DNA from: Salvia splendens
Lineage: Eukaryota > Streptophyta > Magnoliopsida > Lamiales > Lamiaceae
Reading direction: 5' to 3'
Length of the DNA: 64,000 bases
Assembly (NCBI RefSeq): GCF_004379255.2
Contig: NC_056050.1
Coordinates: 1,488,001 to 1,552,000, forward strand
Numbering within the stretch: position 1 is the stretch's first letter; the number at the start of each line of letters is the position of its first letter. The position numbers and the translations under genes were made by a program. The notes under the pieces are model-generated. The model had not been told where the DNA came from, did no database searches, and saw nothing but the letters and a program-made list of their open reading frames with translations. Shown here piece after piece: positions 1 to 10,316 of the stretch.

Positions 1-1427
1 ATTCATTCACTGGCCCCATCCCCGACTTCGGTAACCTAAGACAGCTGCAATTCCTTTATCTAAGTGACAATAATTTGACTGGGATTGAATCGCCAAATCA
101 AGAATTGGAGTTTCTCTCTGGTTTAGTAAACTGCCGAGAATTAGTTAGGTTGGATATTAGTAACAATCCGATGATGAATGGTATCCTTCCGGCTTCCGTT
201 GGGAACTTGTCTACTTCTCTTTCCAGCTTTACAGCATCTAACTGCAGCATCAGAGGCATAATTCCTCCTGAATTTGGAAATTTGAGGATGTTGGAAGTTT
301 TGGATTTATCCAAGAATCAACTCAAAGGATTCATCCCAACTACATTTTCAAAGGGTTGTAGGCTTCTGTCACTCGGCTTGAATGGTAATAAGTTGGAAGG
401 AGCGTTACCCCGATCCCTCTCCAATTGTCGAAGTCTGCAGGTTCTTCATATTGGAAACAACAGAATACAAGACACCTTTCCGGTTTGGACTGGAAATCTC
501 ACTGATCTTGGCGTCCTCATATTGAGATCCAACAACTTTAGTGGTACCATTCCTTCTCTCACTTCCAATACTTCTCTTCCATTCCCCAAGTTGCAAGTTT
601 TCGATATATCTCATAATGCATTCATTGGCTATCTGCCCCAAGAATATCTGAGGAATTTCAAAGGGATGATAGATGTACAAGAGAATCATCGAGGAGAATA
701 CGGGTTTCCGTTTCCGTTTCCGATTCCGTTTCGGATTCCGTTTCCGTTTCCGTTTCCGTTTCCCATTCCCATCGCTTATGAATATTCGTTTACATTAACA
801 GTGAAAGGTTCAGATCAAGAATATAAGAGAATTTTGATAGCCTTGACAGCAATTGACATGTCATCCAACAGATTCTCAGGCACTATACCAAATTCCATAG
901 GAAAATTGAATTCATTGATATACTTGAATCTATCTCACAATTGCCTCACAGGAGGTATACCTGCATCTCTTGGAAACATTACGAAACTCGAGTCGCTGGA
1001 CTTGTCTTCAAACCGGTTGGAAGGTGAAATTCCAACAGAGCTTACAAAGCTCACATTTCTTTCTAAGGTGAACTTTTCTTTGAATAATCTTTCAGGAAAG
1101 ATACCTCAATCCAGTGGCCAGTTTCCCACATTTGACAATACATCATATGTTGGGAATTCTGGACTATGTGGATTTCCATTAACACGAAAATGCGAAGAGC
1201 CTTCGCCTCCAGTGATGATGGGAGAAGGTGATCAAGATTATGGTATTCTAGAGGGATTCTGTTGGCAGGCTGTTGTTTCTGGTTATGGATGTGGATTTGT
1301 AATTGGTGGTATTGTGGGTTGTCTGATTTTTGGGTATGGAAGGCCTAAATGGTTGTTGGAATGGATCTACAGATTTTACAGGATAAAGATGAGAAGAAAT
1401 GTGGCACCACAAAGAAGAAGAAGATAA
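1..1427 (+). CDS. LRR receptor-like protein (RLP), 5'-truncated by window edge
   Basis: The reading frame is open from position 3 to the stop at 1425-1427, so the gene begins upstream of the window; the ATG at 75 is only an internal Met. The product is a cell-surface LRR protein without a kinase. It shows about a dozen plant extracellular LRRs (LxxLxLxxNxLxGxIP), then a non-LRR island with an FP-rich stretch (about 704-771), four more LRRs, the NSGLCG cap (about 1156-1173), an acidic juxtamembrane segment, a transmembrane helix with GxxxG spacing (about 1265-1340) and a short basic tail ending in RRRR. This is the usual Cf-like RLP end, and such proteins normally signal with SOBIR1/BAK1-type partners (family knowledge). 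The first LRRs instead match the RLK at 40942-47313, so the gene looks chimeric. A near-identical copy lies at 36012-37494. Ligand unknown. Confidence 0.85.
   Translation, partial: SFTGPIPDFGNLRQLQFLYLSDNNLTGIESPNQELEFLSGLVNCRELVRLDISNNPMMNGILPASVGNLSTSLSSFTASNCSIRGIIPPEFGNLRMLEVLDLSKNQLKGFIPTTFSKGCRLLSLGLNGNKLEGALPRSLSNCRSLQVLHIGNNRIQDTFPVWTGNLTDLGVLILRSNNFSGTIPSLTSNTSLPFPKLQVFDISHNAFIGYLPQEYLRNFKGMIDVQENHRGEYGFPFPFPIPFRIPFPFPFPFPIPIAYEYSFTLTVKGSDQEYKRILIALTAIDMSSNRFSGTIPNSIGKLNSLIYLNLSHNCLTGGIPASLGNITKLESLDLSSNRLEGEIPTELTKLTFLSKVNFSLNNLSGKIPQSSGQFPTFDNTSYVGNSGLCGFPLTRKCEEPSPPVMMGEGDQDYGILEGFCWQAVVSGYGCGFVIGGIVGCLIFGYGRPKWLLEWIYRFYRIKMRRNVAPQRRRR
704..771 (+). repeat. In-frame TTTCCG hexanucleotide expansion in the RLP
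   Basis: The sequence cycles through TTTCCG and TTCCGA-type hexamers and encodes alternating Phe-Pro/Ile-Pro residues within the island region. The copy at about 36800-36850 has non-repetitive codons here, so the expansion is specific to this copy. The frame is kept. Confidence 0.85.
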
Positions 1428-1780
1428 GAAGGTTGAACATTTGATGTTGAATGTTGAATAATGAGCATTGTTGTTTTCTCACGTTTGTTTGCATCTTATG
1501 TTGAACTTTCTACTCTCCTTTGCAATTACACTTGTTTAGCATTCATGTGTTTTGGGCTTTTCGAATTAGATGGTTTGGGTCTCAAACGACAATTATTACT
1601 TGGGCTTATTTAACTGCTAAGACTTATTAGGTGTGATTAATAGCTCCTAATTTTCAGTGCAACGAAAGATAATATTATCAGATCAAAACTTCACTCGATT
1701 GAAAATGAGGATTAAGAAAAAATGATTTTTATGGACAATGAGGAAAAAGAAAGGTGGAATAAAAAGAATGGTAGACATAA

Positions 1781-2700
1781 TCAAACAAGACCAATATTAT
1801 AATAATGTTTTCATTTTTGCCTAAGAATATGTTCTTAAACAGTTTTATGAGATTTGAAAATAAATTTTAATACCCCTCCGTCTCATGTTACTCGCACTTT
1901 TTATTTTAAGCCGTAAATTTGAGATTGATTTTTTAGTGTAATTAAATTAAAATTTCAAGTGTAATTAGATATCACTTAATAAAGGAGCTATTAACTTAAT
2001 CTATCATATTAATTAAATATATTAATTCTAACTTAAACTATAAATAATGTAAGTAGTTTGTGACGAGGCGAAATGGAAGAGTGCAAATAACATGGGACGG
2101 AGGAAGTATCTAAAAAAGTACTTCTCAACACATATCGTTTTGAATTGCATCTCTATTCAATTTTTTTCATTAACTAAAATTCTCTAATATCTAGCATATT
2201 ATAGCACGATCATCCAAATATTTTCACATCGTATAAGCTTTTAAGACACTGCATCTTAACAGCTATAGAAACACTGTATGAGCTTTTAAAACATATCAAT
2301 TCTTGAATAAGCTAATTAGTTAAGCTGCCCTGATTCCATTTTTCACTATAGTATCTTTGCTTAAGCAATTAAATACGAACCAATATAGTACTCTGACACT
2401 CTTCCCGTTCTAGTTAAGATACCAAACTTGCTGACTGACAAAATTTTAGAAATTGTTGTGTAATGTATCTGAATAGAGCTACGAAATACTATTGTTGAAA
2501 TATAACATGTAGAGAAAAAAAGGTAATTGGGATATTAATGAAGATAGAATGAAATTGACAGGTAGTTGAATATATGTTGATACTGTTCTACGAATATACT
2601 TTTTCAAAAATTGTAAATGTATAATTTTTATTGAATTGACTAAAAACAAACAGATGGAATATTAATCTTAGCAAATATCCAATACTCCTCCGTCCCATTG
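1781..2700. repeat. RLP 3' flank, copy 1 of 3 (noncoding)
   Basis: No gene is seen from 1428 to 2700. The sequence downstream of the RLP recurs almost unchanged at 4411-5610, and with internal losses at 37850-38530. It starts near the CAAACAAGACCAATA motif. It carries one degenerate Stowaway MITE and keeps an empty TA (2622-2623) where the 4411 copy has a second MITE. Confidence 0.8.
1871..2108. mobile_element. Stowaway-like MITE
   Basis: It opens TACCCCTCCGTCTCATG and closes CATGGGACGGAGGAAGTA, that is, TA target duplications around inverted CTCCGTC-type ends. It has no ORF. The same element sits at 4495-4729, so it was in the flank before that flank was duplicated. Confidence 0.8.
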
Positions 2701-2726
2701 AAAATGTCCACATTATTAAATGACAC

Positions 2727-3066
2727 AAGAATGAGTTTGTCTCTATAAAATAGAAACAACCAAGAATGAGTTTGTCTCACATCGAAAGTGGAACATGAAA
2801 CATTCAAGGATGTCTCTATAAAATAGAAACAACCAAGAATGAGTTTGTCCCACATCGAAAGTGGAACATGAAACATTCAAGGATGTCTCTATAAAATAGA
2901 AACAACCAAGAATGAGTTTGTGCCACATCGAAAGTGGAACATGAAACATTCAAGGATGTCTCTATAAAATAGAAACAACCAAGAATGAGTTTGTCCCACA
3001 TCGAAAGTGGAACATAAAACATTCACGGATGTCACTATAAAAGAGAAATAACAAAGAATGAGTTTC
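2727..3066. repeat. 73-bp tandem repeat, about 4.5 copies
   Basis: Units begin AAGAATGAGTTTGT at 2762, 2835, 2908 and 2981, with partial units at 2727 and 3054, so the spacing is exactly 73 bp. Each holds the inverted pair CCACATCGAAAGTGG. The array sits where the paralogous flanks at 5574 and 38410 have ordinary MITE interior, so it expanded inside a Stowaway-like element that starts near 2690. The overlapping minus-strand ORFs here are repeat artefacts. Confidence 0.9.
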
Positions 3067-3102
3067 ATAAAAAAAACATTAAATAAAAAAAAATAAAAAA
3101 TT

Positions 3103-3296
3103 CGCGCTAGGCGATTCGGACGCTGCAAAAAACCGCCTAGCGCTCGGCGGTTCCGTGGCGCTAGGCGGTGCGCTGGGCGATCCGGACACTGCAATAGCGC
3201 CGAGCGGATCGCCCAGCGCACCGCCTAGCGCCACGGAACCGCCGAGCGCTAGGCGGTTTTTTATTCCGGAAATCGCTGGGCGGTTGCAATAGAACC
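3103..3296. repeat. GC-rich inverted repeat with 58-bp perfect arms
   Basis: The left arm 3127-3184 is the exact reverse complement of 3205-3262, with a 20-bp loop. Weaker complementarity continues outward to about 3103 and 3296. The arms are built from reiterated CGCCTAGCG/GCTGGGCG words and are far more GC-rich than their surroundings. No ORF is credible. It is probably a foldback MITE. Confidence 0.85.
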
Positions 3297-3299
3297 AGC

Positions 3300-4074
3300 C
3301 CATTAATCAATCTCATTCTTGTATAGAGGAGGACGAAGAAATTGTCATCTGGATGATGAAGGAATACCAAGACGAGAAAGCAATCTTAGACCGTAGTGTA
3401 CAAGTTGAGTACTTCTGATTTTCAGTTTGATTTTGATTGGGATTATGTGTGTTGGTCCAATTGAACTTTTCAAAGATGGGACATTTTGATGTTACTGAAT
3501 AAACATCGGCTCATCTACTACTCCAACAAGACAAGAACTATTCTCACTCAACAATTTCGGATTCTCTACTTTCGTTGCTTCAATGCATGTGCTCTTCGTC
3601 TTGTCTCTGTGAATAGCCGTGGATTTAACGTCAATACAATTTGTGGAATTAATGCAATCTATTTAGCTTCATAAATAGGAATTATTTAATGGACACTTAA
3701 AAATAAACAAGGAAATAAATCTTCAAACATAATCTACATTCTAATGAAAAATAATTTAAAGGAAAAAAGCTACTAAAAGAAAAGACTGATTAAGTACAAA
3801 CGTCAATATCAATCTATAAACTCACTATTTTCCGATCTGCGTTTTTAAATTTAATTTTTGAGGTTTTGAGTTTTAATTTAGCTTTTATTTTATGTTTTTA
3901 CAATTTTATAAAGGACAATTTAGCCTCGAGCCAATTGTACACCCCTCGTAATATTATCGGGCCAGGATGTGGAAGTCTTCGGTCAGGGTTTCAACCTTTT
4001 TTGCGTGAATAAATTCATAATTAGATTTATTAAAGCCCTAATTCTTATTCACCTGCTCTGCCTCTTCTCCACTA
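3300..4074. other. Noncoding interval before the F-box fragment
   Basis: The only coding-like piece is a short acidic open stretch on the plus strand at about 3320-3418 (IEEDEEIVIWMMKEYQDEKA), ending in TGA. I do not recognise it. The rest is AT-rich; 4000-4074 would be the promoter and 5' leader of the F-box gene. Confidence 0.4.
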
Positions 4075-4494
4075 ATGGGGCGTGATTTCTTCCGAATTCT
4101 GCCATCAGAATTAACGACCAACATCCTCTCACGCCTCCCATTCCGAAGCGTTGCAATCAGCAAATGCGTTTGCAAATCATGGCTCAATCTGCTCAATTCC
4201 GACTACGGCAAAATAAAACCCCCTCCCGCCCTAGTTTGCTTCAAGAGGAACCCATCTCATTGCACGATTTTCGAAATCAAAGACAAAGACGAAGCCGATT
4301 ATGAGAGCCACGATCTTCACTACATTCCGCTCACAGATTTCGATATCCCTTTCAGAATCAGTGCAACGGAATGCACCACTGCTAATGGGTTGCTTCTTCT
4401 ATACTCAAACAAGACCAATATTATAATAATGTTTTCATTTTTGCCTAAGAATATGTTCTTAAACAGTTTTATGAGATTTGAAAATAAATTTTAA
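4075..4494 (+). pseudogene. F-box protein gene, 3' part replaced
   Basis: The ATG at 4075 opens a clear N-terminal F-box (residues about 9-45, LPSELTTNILSRLPFRSVAI, then CKSWLNLL). F-box proteins recruit substrates to SCF ubiquitin ligases through SKP1. The plant F-box reading continues to about residue 113 (TANGLLLLYS), the usual start of the beta-propeller or FBA region. At about 4408-4425 the sequence turns into the RLP 3'-flank repeat (CAAACAAGACCAATATTATA, compare 1783-1802), and the frame ends on noncoding codons at 4494. The substrate-binding domain is gone; full-length relatives are typically about 350-420 aa. If transcribed it would give a 139-aa protein, F-box plus a nonsense tail. 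Confidence 0.85.
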
Positions 4495-4729
4495 TACCCC
4501 TCCGTCTCATGTTACTCGCACTTTTTATTTTAAGCCGTAAATTTGAGATTGATTTTTTAGTGTAATTAAATTAAAATTTCAAGTGTAATTAGATATCACT
4601 TAATAAAGGAGCTATTAACTTAATCTATCATATTAATTATATATATTAATTCTAACTTAAACTATAAATATTGTAAGCAGTTTGTGACGAGACGAAATAG
4701 AAGAGTGCAAGCATGGGACGGAGGAAGTA
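4495..4729. mobile_element. Stowaway-like MITE (duplicate of 1871-2108)
   Basis: Same ends (TACCCCTCCGTCTCATG and GGGACGGAGGAAGTA) and same interior as 1871-2108. It was carried along by the flank duplication, so it is not an independent insertion. Confidence 0.8.
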
Positions 4730-5220
4730 TCTAAAAGTATGTTCTCAACACATTTTTTTGAATTGCATCTCTATTCAATTTTTTTCATTAACTAAAATTC
4801 TCTAATATCTAGCATATTATAGCACGATCATCCAAATATTTTCACATCGTATAAGCTTTTAAGACACTGCATCTTAACAGCTATAGAAACACTGTATGAG
4901 CTTTTAAAACATATCAATTCTTGAATAAGCTAATTAGTTAAGCTGCCCTGATTCCATTTTTCACTATAGTATCTTTGCTTAAGCAATTAAATACGAACCA
5001 ATATAGTACTCTGACACTCTTCCCGTTCTAGTTAGGATGCCAAACTTGCTGACTGACAAAATTTTAGAAATTGTTGAAATTTTAGAAATTTTAGAAATTT
5101 TAGAAATTGTTGAGAAAAAAGGTAATTGGGATATTAATGAAGATATAGTGAAATTGACGGGTAGTTGAATATACGTTGATACTGTTTTGCGAATATACTT
5201 TTTCAAAAATTGTAAATGTA

Positions 5221-5476
5221 TACTCCCTCCGTCCCACATAATTTGGGACACTTTGACCGGGCACGGGTTTTAAGAAATGTAATGAAAAGTGAGTTGAAAA
5301 AGTTAGTGGAATGTGGGTCTTACTTTTAAATATTAGTTTTATAATTAAATGTGAGTATGAATGAGTTAGTTGAATATGTGGTCCACTACCAAAAATAGTA
5401 AAAGTGAAATTGGTCAAATTATGTGGGACGACCCAAAATGGAAAACTGGGTCAAATTATGTGGGACGGAGGGAGTA
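5221..5476. mobile_element. Stowaway MITE with in-window empty sites
   Basis: It begins TACTCCCTCCGTCCCACAT and ends ATGTGGGACGGAGGGAGTA, with TA on each side. The two sister flanks read straight through at 2622-2623 and near 38314, which proves insertion at a TA. It has no ORF, so it would be mobilised by a mariner-type transposase in trans (family knowledge). Confidence 0.95.
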
Positions 5477-5879
5477 ATTTTTATTGAATTGACTAAAAAC
5501 AAACAGATGGAATATTAATCTTAGCAAATAGCCAATACTCATCCATCCCATTTAAAAAGTCCATAATATTAAATGACACAAGATATTAGGTGAGCAGATG
5601 TGTATGATAAAATAAAATGAAAAAAAGTAATTGGATATTTTAATAAAAAGAGGAGAGAGAAATTTGTTTCTAAATATGAATAGTGGAGATTTTAAGTTGG
5701 ATAAAGAAAAAATGAAAGATGGAGTGGAACAGAGGAGAACTATTATTTGTCAAAAGTATCATAAATTTCCAACTACGTCGAGTGGTTCCCACACGCATAA
5801 CAAAGTTGACGATGAACATTTGCATTTAATGAAAGCTAGACTACATTATCGTGTCCACATGCATTTCTCTTTCTAGTAT

Positions 5880-7094
5880 TAACTCCCTACATAAGTTTAT
5901 TCTAATTTCAACCAAATAAAACGACATAAATTTACAGCTCTTAGTCATTCTTCTTCTTTTTTTAAGCATATTTAAAATGGTACGATAGGAGAGAAAATGA
6001 TTCCACAGTTTGTACTGCTAAAAATCGTAAATATATATCCAAGGTGTAACTATATATAACTATATTAGAACAAGATAGAATCTAAATTATTATATTTTCA
6101 TGTGGACCTAAGTTCAAGTTCATATATTATTTTAACTATATTAGAACAAGATAGAACGTAATGATTACCACCAAAGTGTTGTTTTCAATTGAAAAATTAG
6201 ATGAATCCATACAAGTGGACCTAAGTTCAAGTTCATATAAGTCAAGAAACAATAGACAGTTTCTCTATACGTGGAACTGTTCTTAGCATTTTTCTGGCCA
6301 TGCATTTAATATGTGGACCTAAGTCCATTTATGATTTTGTATATTACATTGAGTCTACATTTAAGTTTTTTTATAGATATTTATGAACACTCAATTATTT
6401 GATTATATACACGATGCATCTATTCGAGTTAAATTGTGATGATTAATAGATTTTTTGAGAAATAATAAACACTAAAATTGGAAATCTTGTTAAATGATTG
6501 CAACTTGAAAATGAATATTTTATTGTTGAGAAGACAAAAATCGTAATGATATATAAGAACCAATAGTATCAAAATATCCTCGAATATATCCAAGGTGTAA
6601 CTATATCCTCGTTTCGACCCACTCTAAGTGGAGCATTTCTAATTCAGTAGAGAATTCGGAAATGTGTTTCTATATTTGAAAAAAAGTCTTAAAGAGAAAA
6701 TAAAAATGAGTAGTGTATTATTAGGGTTCGTTGGAAAAATTAGATGCTTCCATATAAGTGGGGACCTAAATCCACGTTATGTTTTTGTATTTAATATGAA
6801 GACCTATATAAGTCAAGAAGCAATAGACAGTTTCTCAATATGTGGAAATGTACTTAGCACTTTTTCTGGCCATGCATTTAATATGTGGACCTAAGTCCAT
6901 GCTATGTTTTTGTATTATACGTAGACCTAAGTCAACCTTTTGTTTTTGTAGGTCAATTAAATCTATATTCACGTTATGTTTTTGTATATTATGTTGACCT
7001 AATTAGGTCCATGCATGGTGGACCTAATTGAACACTCGATTATTTTATTACATTCACGATGCATCTATTCGAGTTAAATTGTGGCTATGATTAA
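5880..7094. repeat. Upstream region with a diverged tandem duplication
   Basis: No gene is seen. About 6190-6545 and about 6735-7610 are diverged copies of one segment. Both carry GTGGACCTAAGTCCA motifs, a GCCATGCATTTAATATGTGG stretch, CACGATGCATCTATTCGAG and AAATCTTGTTA. The second copy abuts the LRR-RLK promoter and is split by a solo LTR. Confidence 0.65.
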
Positions 7095-7475
7095 TGTTGG
7101 TTTTAATGAAGATCAAAACGATCAACGAAGCAAGAATAGAAAGTAGGGTTTGTATCCGGGAAGAAGATGAATCTTTGAGGGTGAAAAAAAAGGAATATTA
7201 TTGATCTATTCAATCGTGTACACACTCAGAAAACTGAAGCTCAAAAAAACTTCTTCAACAAACTAACTATCCTTCTATTTATACAACAAGCAAGAAACGA
7301 GCTAAAAAGAAAGTGAACAAGACTTCACTTTAAAAATCAGTTATAACTACCAACTACCTAACAGCTAGTTGCTCAAACTTTTCTTGAGCTTCTTGCTTCA
7401 ATGCGTTGAACCACACCTTAAGTGCCATGCACTTCCATGCAGCTGCATTGATTGTGCTAAGCCACAACTTCTACA
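7095..7475 (-). mobile_element. Solo LTR, probably Copia
   Basis: A 381-bp unit runs TGTTGG to CTACA, flanked by ATTAA (7090-7094) and AATAA (7476-7480), a 5-bp target duplication with one mismatch. The tandem paralogue at about 6440-6460 lacks it, giving an empty site. A TATAAATAG box on the minus strand (7275-7283) suggests minus-strand orientation. There is no internal region, so it arose by LTR-LTR recombination. Confidence 0.7.
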
Positions 7476-7611
7476 AATAATATATTATTTGAGAAATAGT
7501 AAACCCTAAATAGGAAATCTTGTTATATGATTGCAACTTGAAAATGAACACTTTTCTTAGCTAACTTCATTCTTGAGAAGACAAAATATCTCCATTTCAT
7601 TTATTTTTTAT

Positions 7612-7828
7612 TACTCCCTCCATCCCCTAATGATTGTCCACTTTAGTTTTGGTACGGATTCTAAGAAATATTAACGAAAGTGGATTTAAAAGGTCAGTGG
7701 AATATGAGTTTCACTTTTATATATTAGTTTTATAATAAAATATGAGTTAAATGAGTTAGTGTTATGTGAGGTATACTTATCACTTGTGGTAATAAGTGAA
7801 AGTGGACAATCAATGGGAGGCGGGAGTA
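7612..7828. mobile_element. Stowaway MITE in the RLK core promoter
   Basis: TACTCCCTCCATCCCC to GGGAGGCGGGAGTA with TA ends. It lies 60 bp upstream of the ATG at 7888. The minus-strand paralogue has the same AATATCTCCATTTCATTTA word followed directly by its TATA box; here the MITE separates that word from the TATTTAATA box (about 7831-7839). Confidence 0.85.
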
Positions 7829-7887
7829 CTATTTAATACCCTCTTTCTTTAACAACTTCATCATCATTCCAATTTACTACCACTTTC

Positions 7888-8524
7888 ATGGATACCTCTT
7901 TCTTACTTCCTTTTTCACTCATGCTTTTGATTACATTAAACATCTTCTTCACCCTCACCTCATCCTCAACACTAACCGATTTCTCCACCGATCAAGACGC
8001 TCTACTTGCGTTCAAAAATGCCATCATTGTCGACACAAATGGCGTCTTGAGCAACAGCTGGCTCACCAACACTTCCATATGTGACTGGAACGGCGTCTCA
8101 TGTGGTATCAAACACCACAGGGTGACAGCTCTCAACCTCTCGAACTTCGCCCTCCATGGAAAGCTCACTCCACATCTGGGAAACCTAACGTTTCTCCAGT
8201 CCTTGGACATCAGCTCCAACAATTTCATAGGTGCCTTACCCGCGGAGCTGTCTAAACTACGCCGTTTGAAGCAAGTAAACGCAACATCTAACAACTTTAC
8301 CGGAGAAATACCGAGAGGTATCCTTACAAATATGTCTTTATTGGAAGACATTGATCTGGGGTTTAACCAGCTATCAGGCGAGCTCCCAAGTGATATATGC
8401 AATAATGCTCCGAAACTGAAGAGATTATTTCTCAGTGTCAATCAAATATATGGAAATATTCCAAGGAATATATATAAGTGCAGCAAGATGGAGGAGTTAT
8501 ATCTTAGCAGGAACAACTTAACAG
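7888..8524 (+). CDS. Exon 1 of the plus-strand LRR-RLK locus
   Basis: The ATG at 7888 follows a leader shared with the minus RLK. There is a hydrophobic signal peptide (residues 1-26), LRRNT with DWNGVSC, then about five LRRs ending RNNLTG. The donor is ACAG|GTGCGA at 8525. In the minus paralogue the next LRR is fused into exon 1, so the intron 8525-9542 is present on one copy only. Confidence 0.85.
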
Positions 8525-9542
8525 GTGCGAAAACTCTATTAGCCCGGAATTTGTGCTTCATATATTATTTTAAGACAAGTATCTTAATTTTGAATTTTGT
8601 GATAATAATTAGGACAATTGATTACTAATATTATGAATTTTGATTTTTTTTCACTGGCTTAAAACTTGTTGTAAAATTCATGAACTTTATTGTAATTTGT
8701 TGTAATAAACAATCCCGGCCAAATGTTATTCCCATGTGGCTGTCGGATAATCTAGTGCAAATCAAAGCGCTTATCTACACAAAAGAGGTTGTTTTGGTAT
8801 ATATTAAAAGTAATTTTAGATTTTACATTTCATATTTTCTCTCTTCTAATAATTTTGTTCCGCTGCTCTGTTTCTCTCCCAACTCTCTCTGCAAATCATT
8901 TGCCATCGCCGTCACTCTTCTAACTCTCCTTCTGTCTTCCTTCTAACTCACTCTCTCTCTCCAAATCCACCTACACCGTCACTCTCTGAAAATCTGCCAT
9001 CGCCGTGTCTCTGCTAATCCGCCCTAATTATCATCAATTGGACAACCCAGATTACCTAGGTGGGAAAATTAATGATGCCTAAATATTTTGAAGATATTGA
9101 GCTGATTGTTTGCATCACGAAAGAAGCATTTTTTCTTCTTTTTTCATGGATTATTATTGAGTAAAGGTTAATTTTGGTCATAAACATATTACCAAAATAT
9201 GAATTTGGTCAAAAATATTCATTTTTTCTCAAAAATAGGTCCATAACTAATTAAATCCTTGTCGGAGCGGTATTTTTAGACGGTCCTGTCAAAATTAACG
9301 GTAATACCACTGTGCAATTAGCGTCGACTGTTAGTTTTTTATGGAACCATCGAGCAGAAGGACTACTTCGTCGACATTTTCATTTGTTAAGGACCTGTTT
9401 TAAAGTGAATGTTTTAGACCAGATTCGTATTTTTGTCATATGTTTAGGACCAAAATTGACATTTACTTATTATTATTTCATGATTTTAGGATTCTTTCAC
9501 ATACTTTCTTATAAAATTTTGTAAGTAACTTTGTCATTTTAG
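8525..9542 (+). other. Intron 1, absent from the minus-strand paralogue
   Basis: GT at 8525 and AG at 9541-9542. It holds a MITE with long inverted ends (9161-9469), a CT-rich patch at about 8840-9000, and no coding sequence that I trust. Confidence 0.6.
9161..9469. mobile_element. MITE with about 45-bp inverted ends
   Basis: The left end GTTAATTTTGGTCATAAACA mirrors the right end around GTCCTAAACATATGACAAAA read on the other strand. The flanks contain TTATTATT-like direct repeats that could be an 8-9 bp target duplication, so Mutator-like is possible. No ORF. Confidence 0.6.
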
Positions 9543-9614
9543 GTGACATACCAAGACAAATTGGGCACCTCTCATCAATATTAGAGTTGGATCTATATTC
9601 TAATAAGTTGGCAG
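9543..9614 (+). CDS. 72-bp LRR exon (GDIPRQIGHLSS)
   Basis: Acceptor TTTTAG at 9541-9542 and donor GTATGT at 9615. It encodes one 24-aa LRR in the shared phase. Its counterpart in the minus gene is the last LRR of exon 1. Confidence 0.8.
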
Positions 9615-9779
9615 GTATGTTTATAAACTCGTAGATTGTTAGTCTATTACATTATACTTCATATTTCTAATAAACATTGCTACATTTATTGTGTTTTTAA
9701 CCCCTTTATTTAACTAATTCAAGGAGCCTTCACATTGATTTAATAATTTGAATTAACCTTATTTGACATATTTTGATAG

Positions 9780-9923
9780 GAAATATTCCCTATTCTCTCT
9801 TCAACCTTTCCTCATTGGAATTCATGGACCTCTCTGGAAATAACCTAACTGGAAGCATACACACAAATTTGGACCATTTACAAAACCTCCAAACACTGAA
9901 TCTTGCCATGAATAACTTAACAG
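9780..9923 (+). CDS. 144-bp double-LRR exon, module copy 1
   Basis: Acceptor GATAG|G and donor CAG|GTGAGT. It encodes NIPYSLFNLSS and SIHTNLDHLQN LRRs. It is paralogous to 22477-22620 and to minus exon 46413-46556. Confidence 0.85.
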
Positions 9924-10316
9924 GTGAGTGGAACAACTTATCTAGTACTCATTTGCCCCCACTTCATAATTGGTTATTTACATTTCCTTAACAGAAGCTG
10001 CTTCTGTTTATACTACTACTGTCTACTATTTAGTTTTCCCCCTGTCCCAATAAATATAAAACATTTGGTTTTCGGCATGAGATTTTATAAAGTTTTGTTA
10101 CGTGAGTTAATGAAAAGAGAGTAAAGTGAGATAAATGATAAAGTAGAGATGGTCTTACTACTACCATTTTAAGAAGCGTTTCACTTTTAATAGGACAACC
10201 CAAAAAAAGAAAATGCTTTCATTTTTAATGAGACAGAGAGAGATTACTCTTTCGGGCCCGAATACTTTTAATTTATTGCTAAGATAATAAGACCCAAAGG
10301 AATAACTAATAGTAAT

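Larger units (their letters stand above)
4411..5610. repeat. RLP 3' flank, copy 2 of 3
   Basis: It matches 1781-2700 almost base for base, but with a Stowaway MITE (5221-5476) in place of the empty TA and with a short tandem GAAATTTTA repeat at about 5067-5110. Its left edge is the breakpoint in the F-box gene. Beyond 5610 similarity continues with 38410-38540. Confidence 0.8.

Noticed and set aside
2640..3370. Series of minus-strand ORFs with repeated MFHVPLSMW and Ala/Pro-rich segments
   Set aside because: Products of the 73-bp tandem repeat and the GC-rich palindrome, not genes.
5631..5876. 81-aa plus ORF
   Set aside because: Falls in RLP 3'-flank/MITE sequence that is frame-broken in the sister copies.
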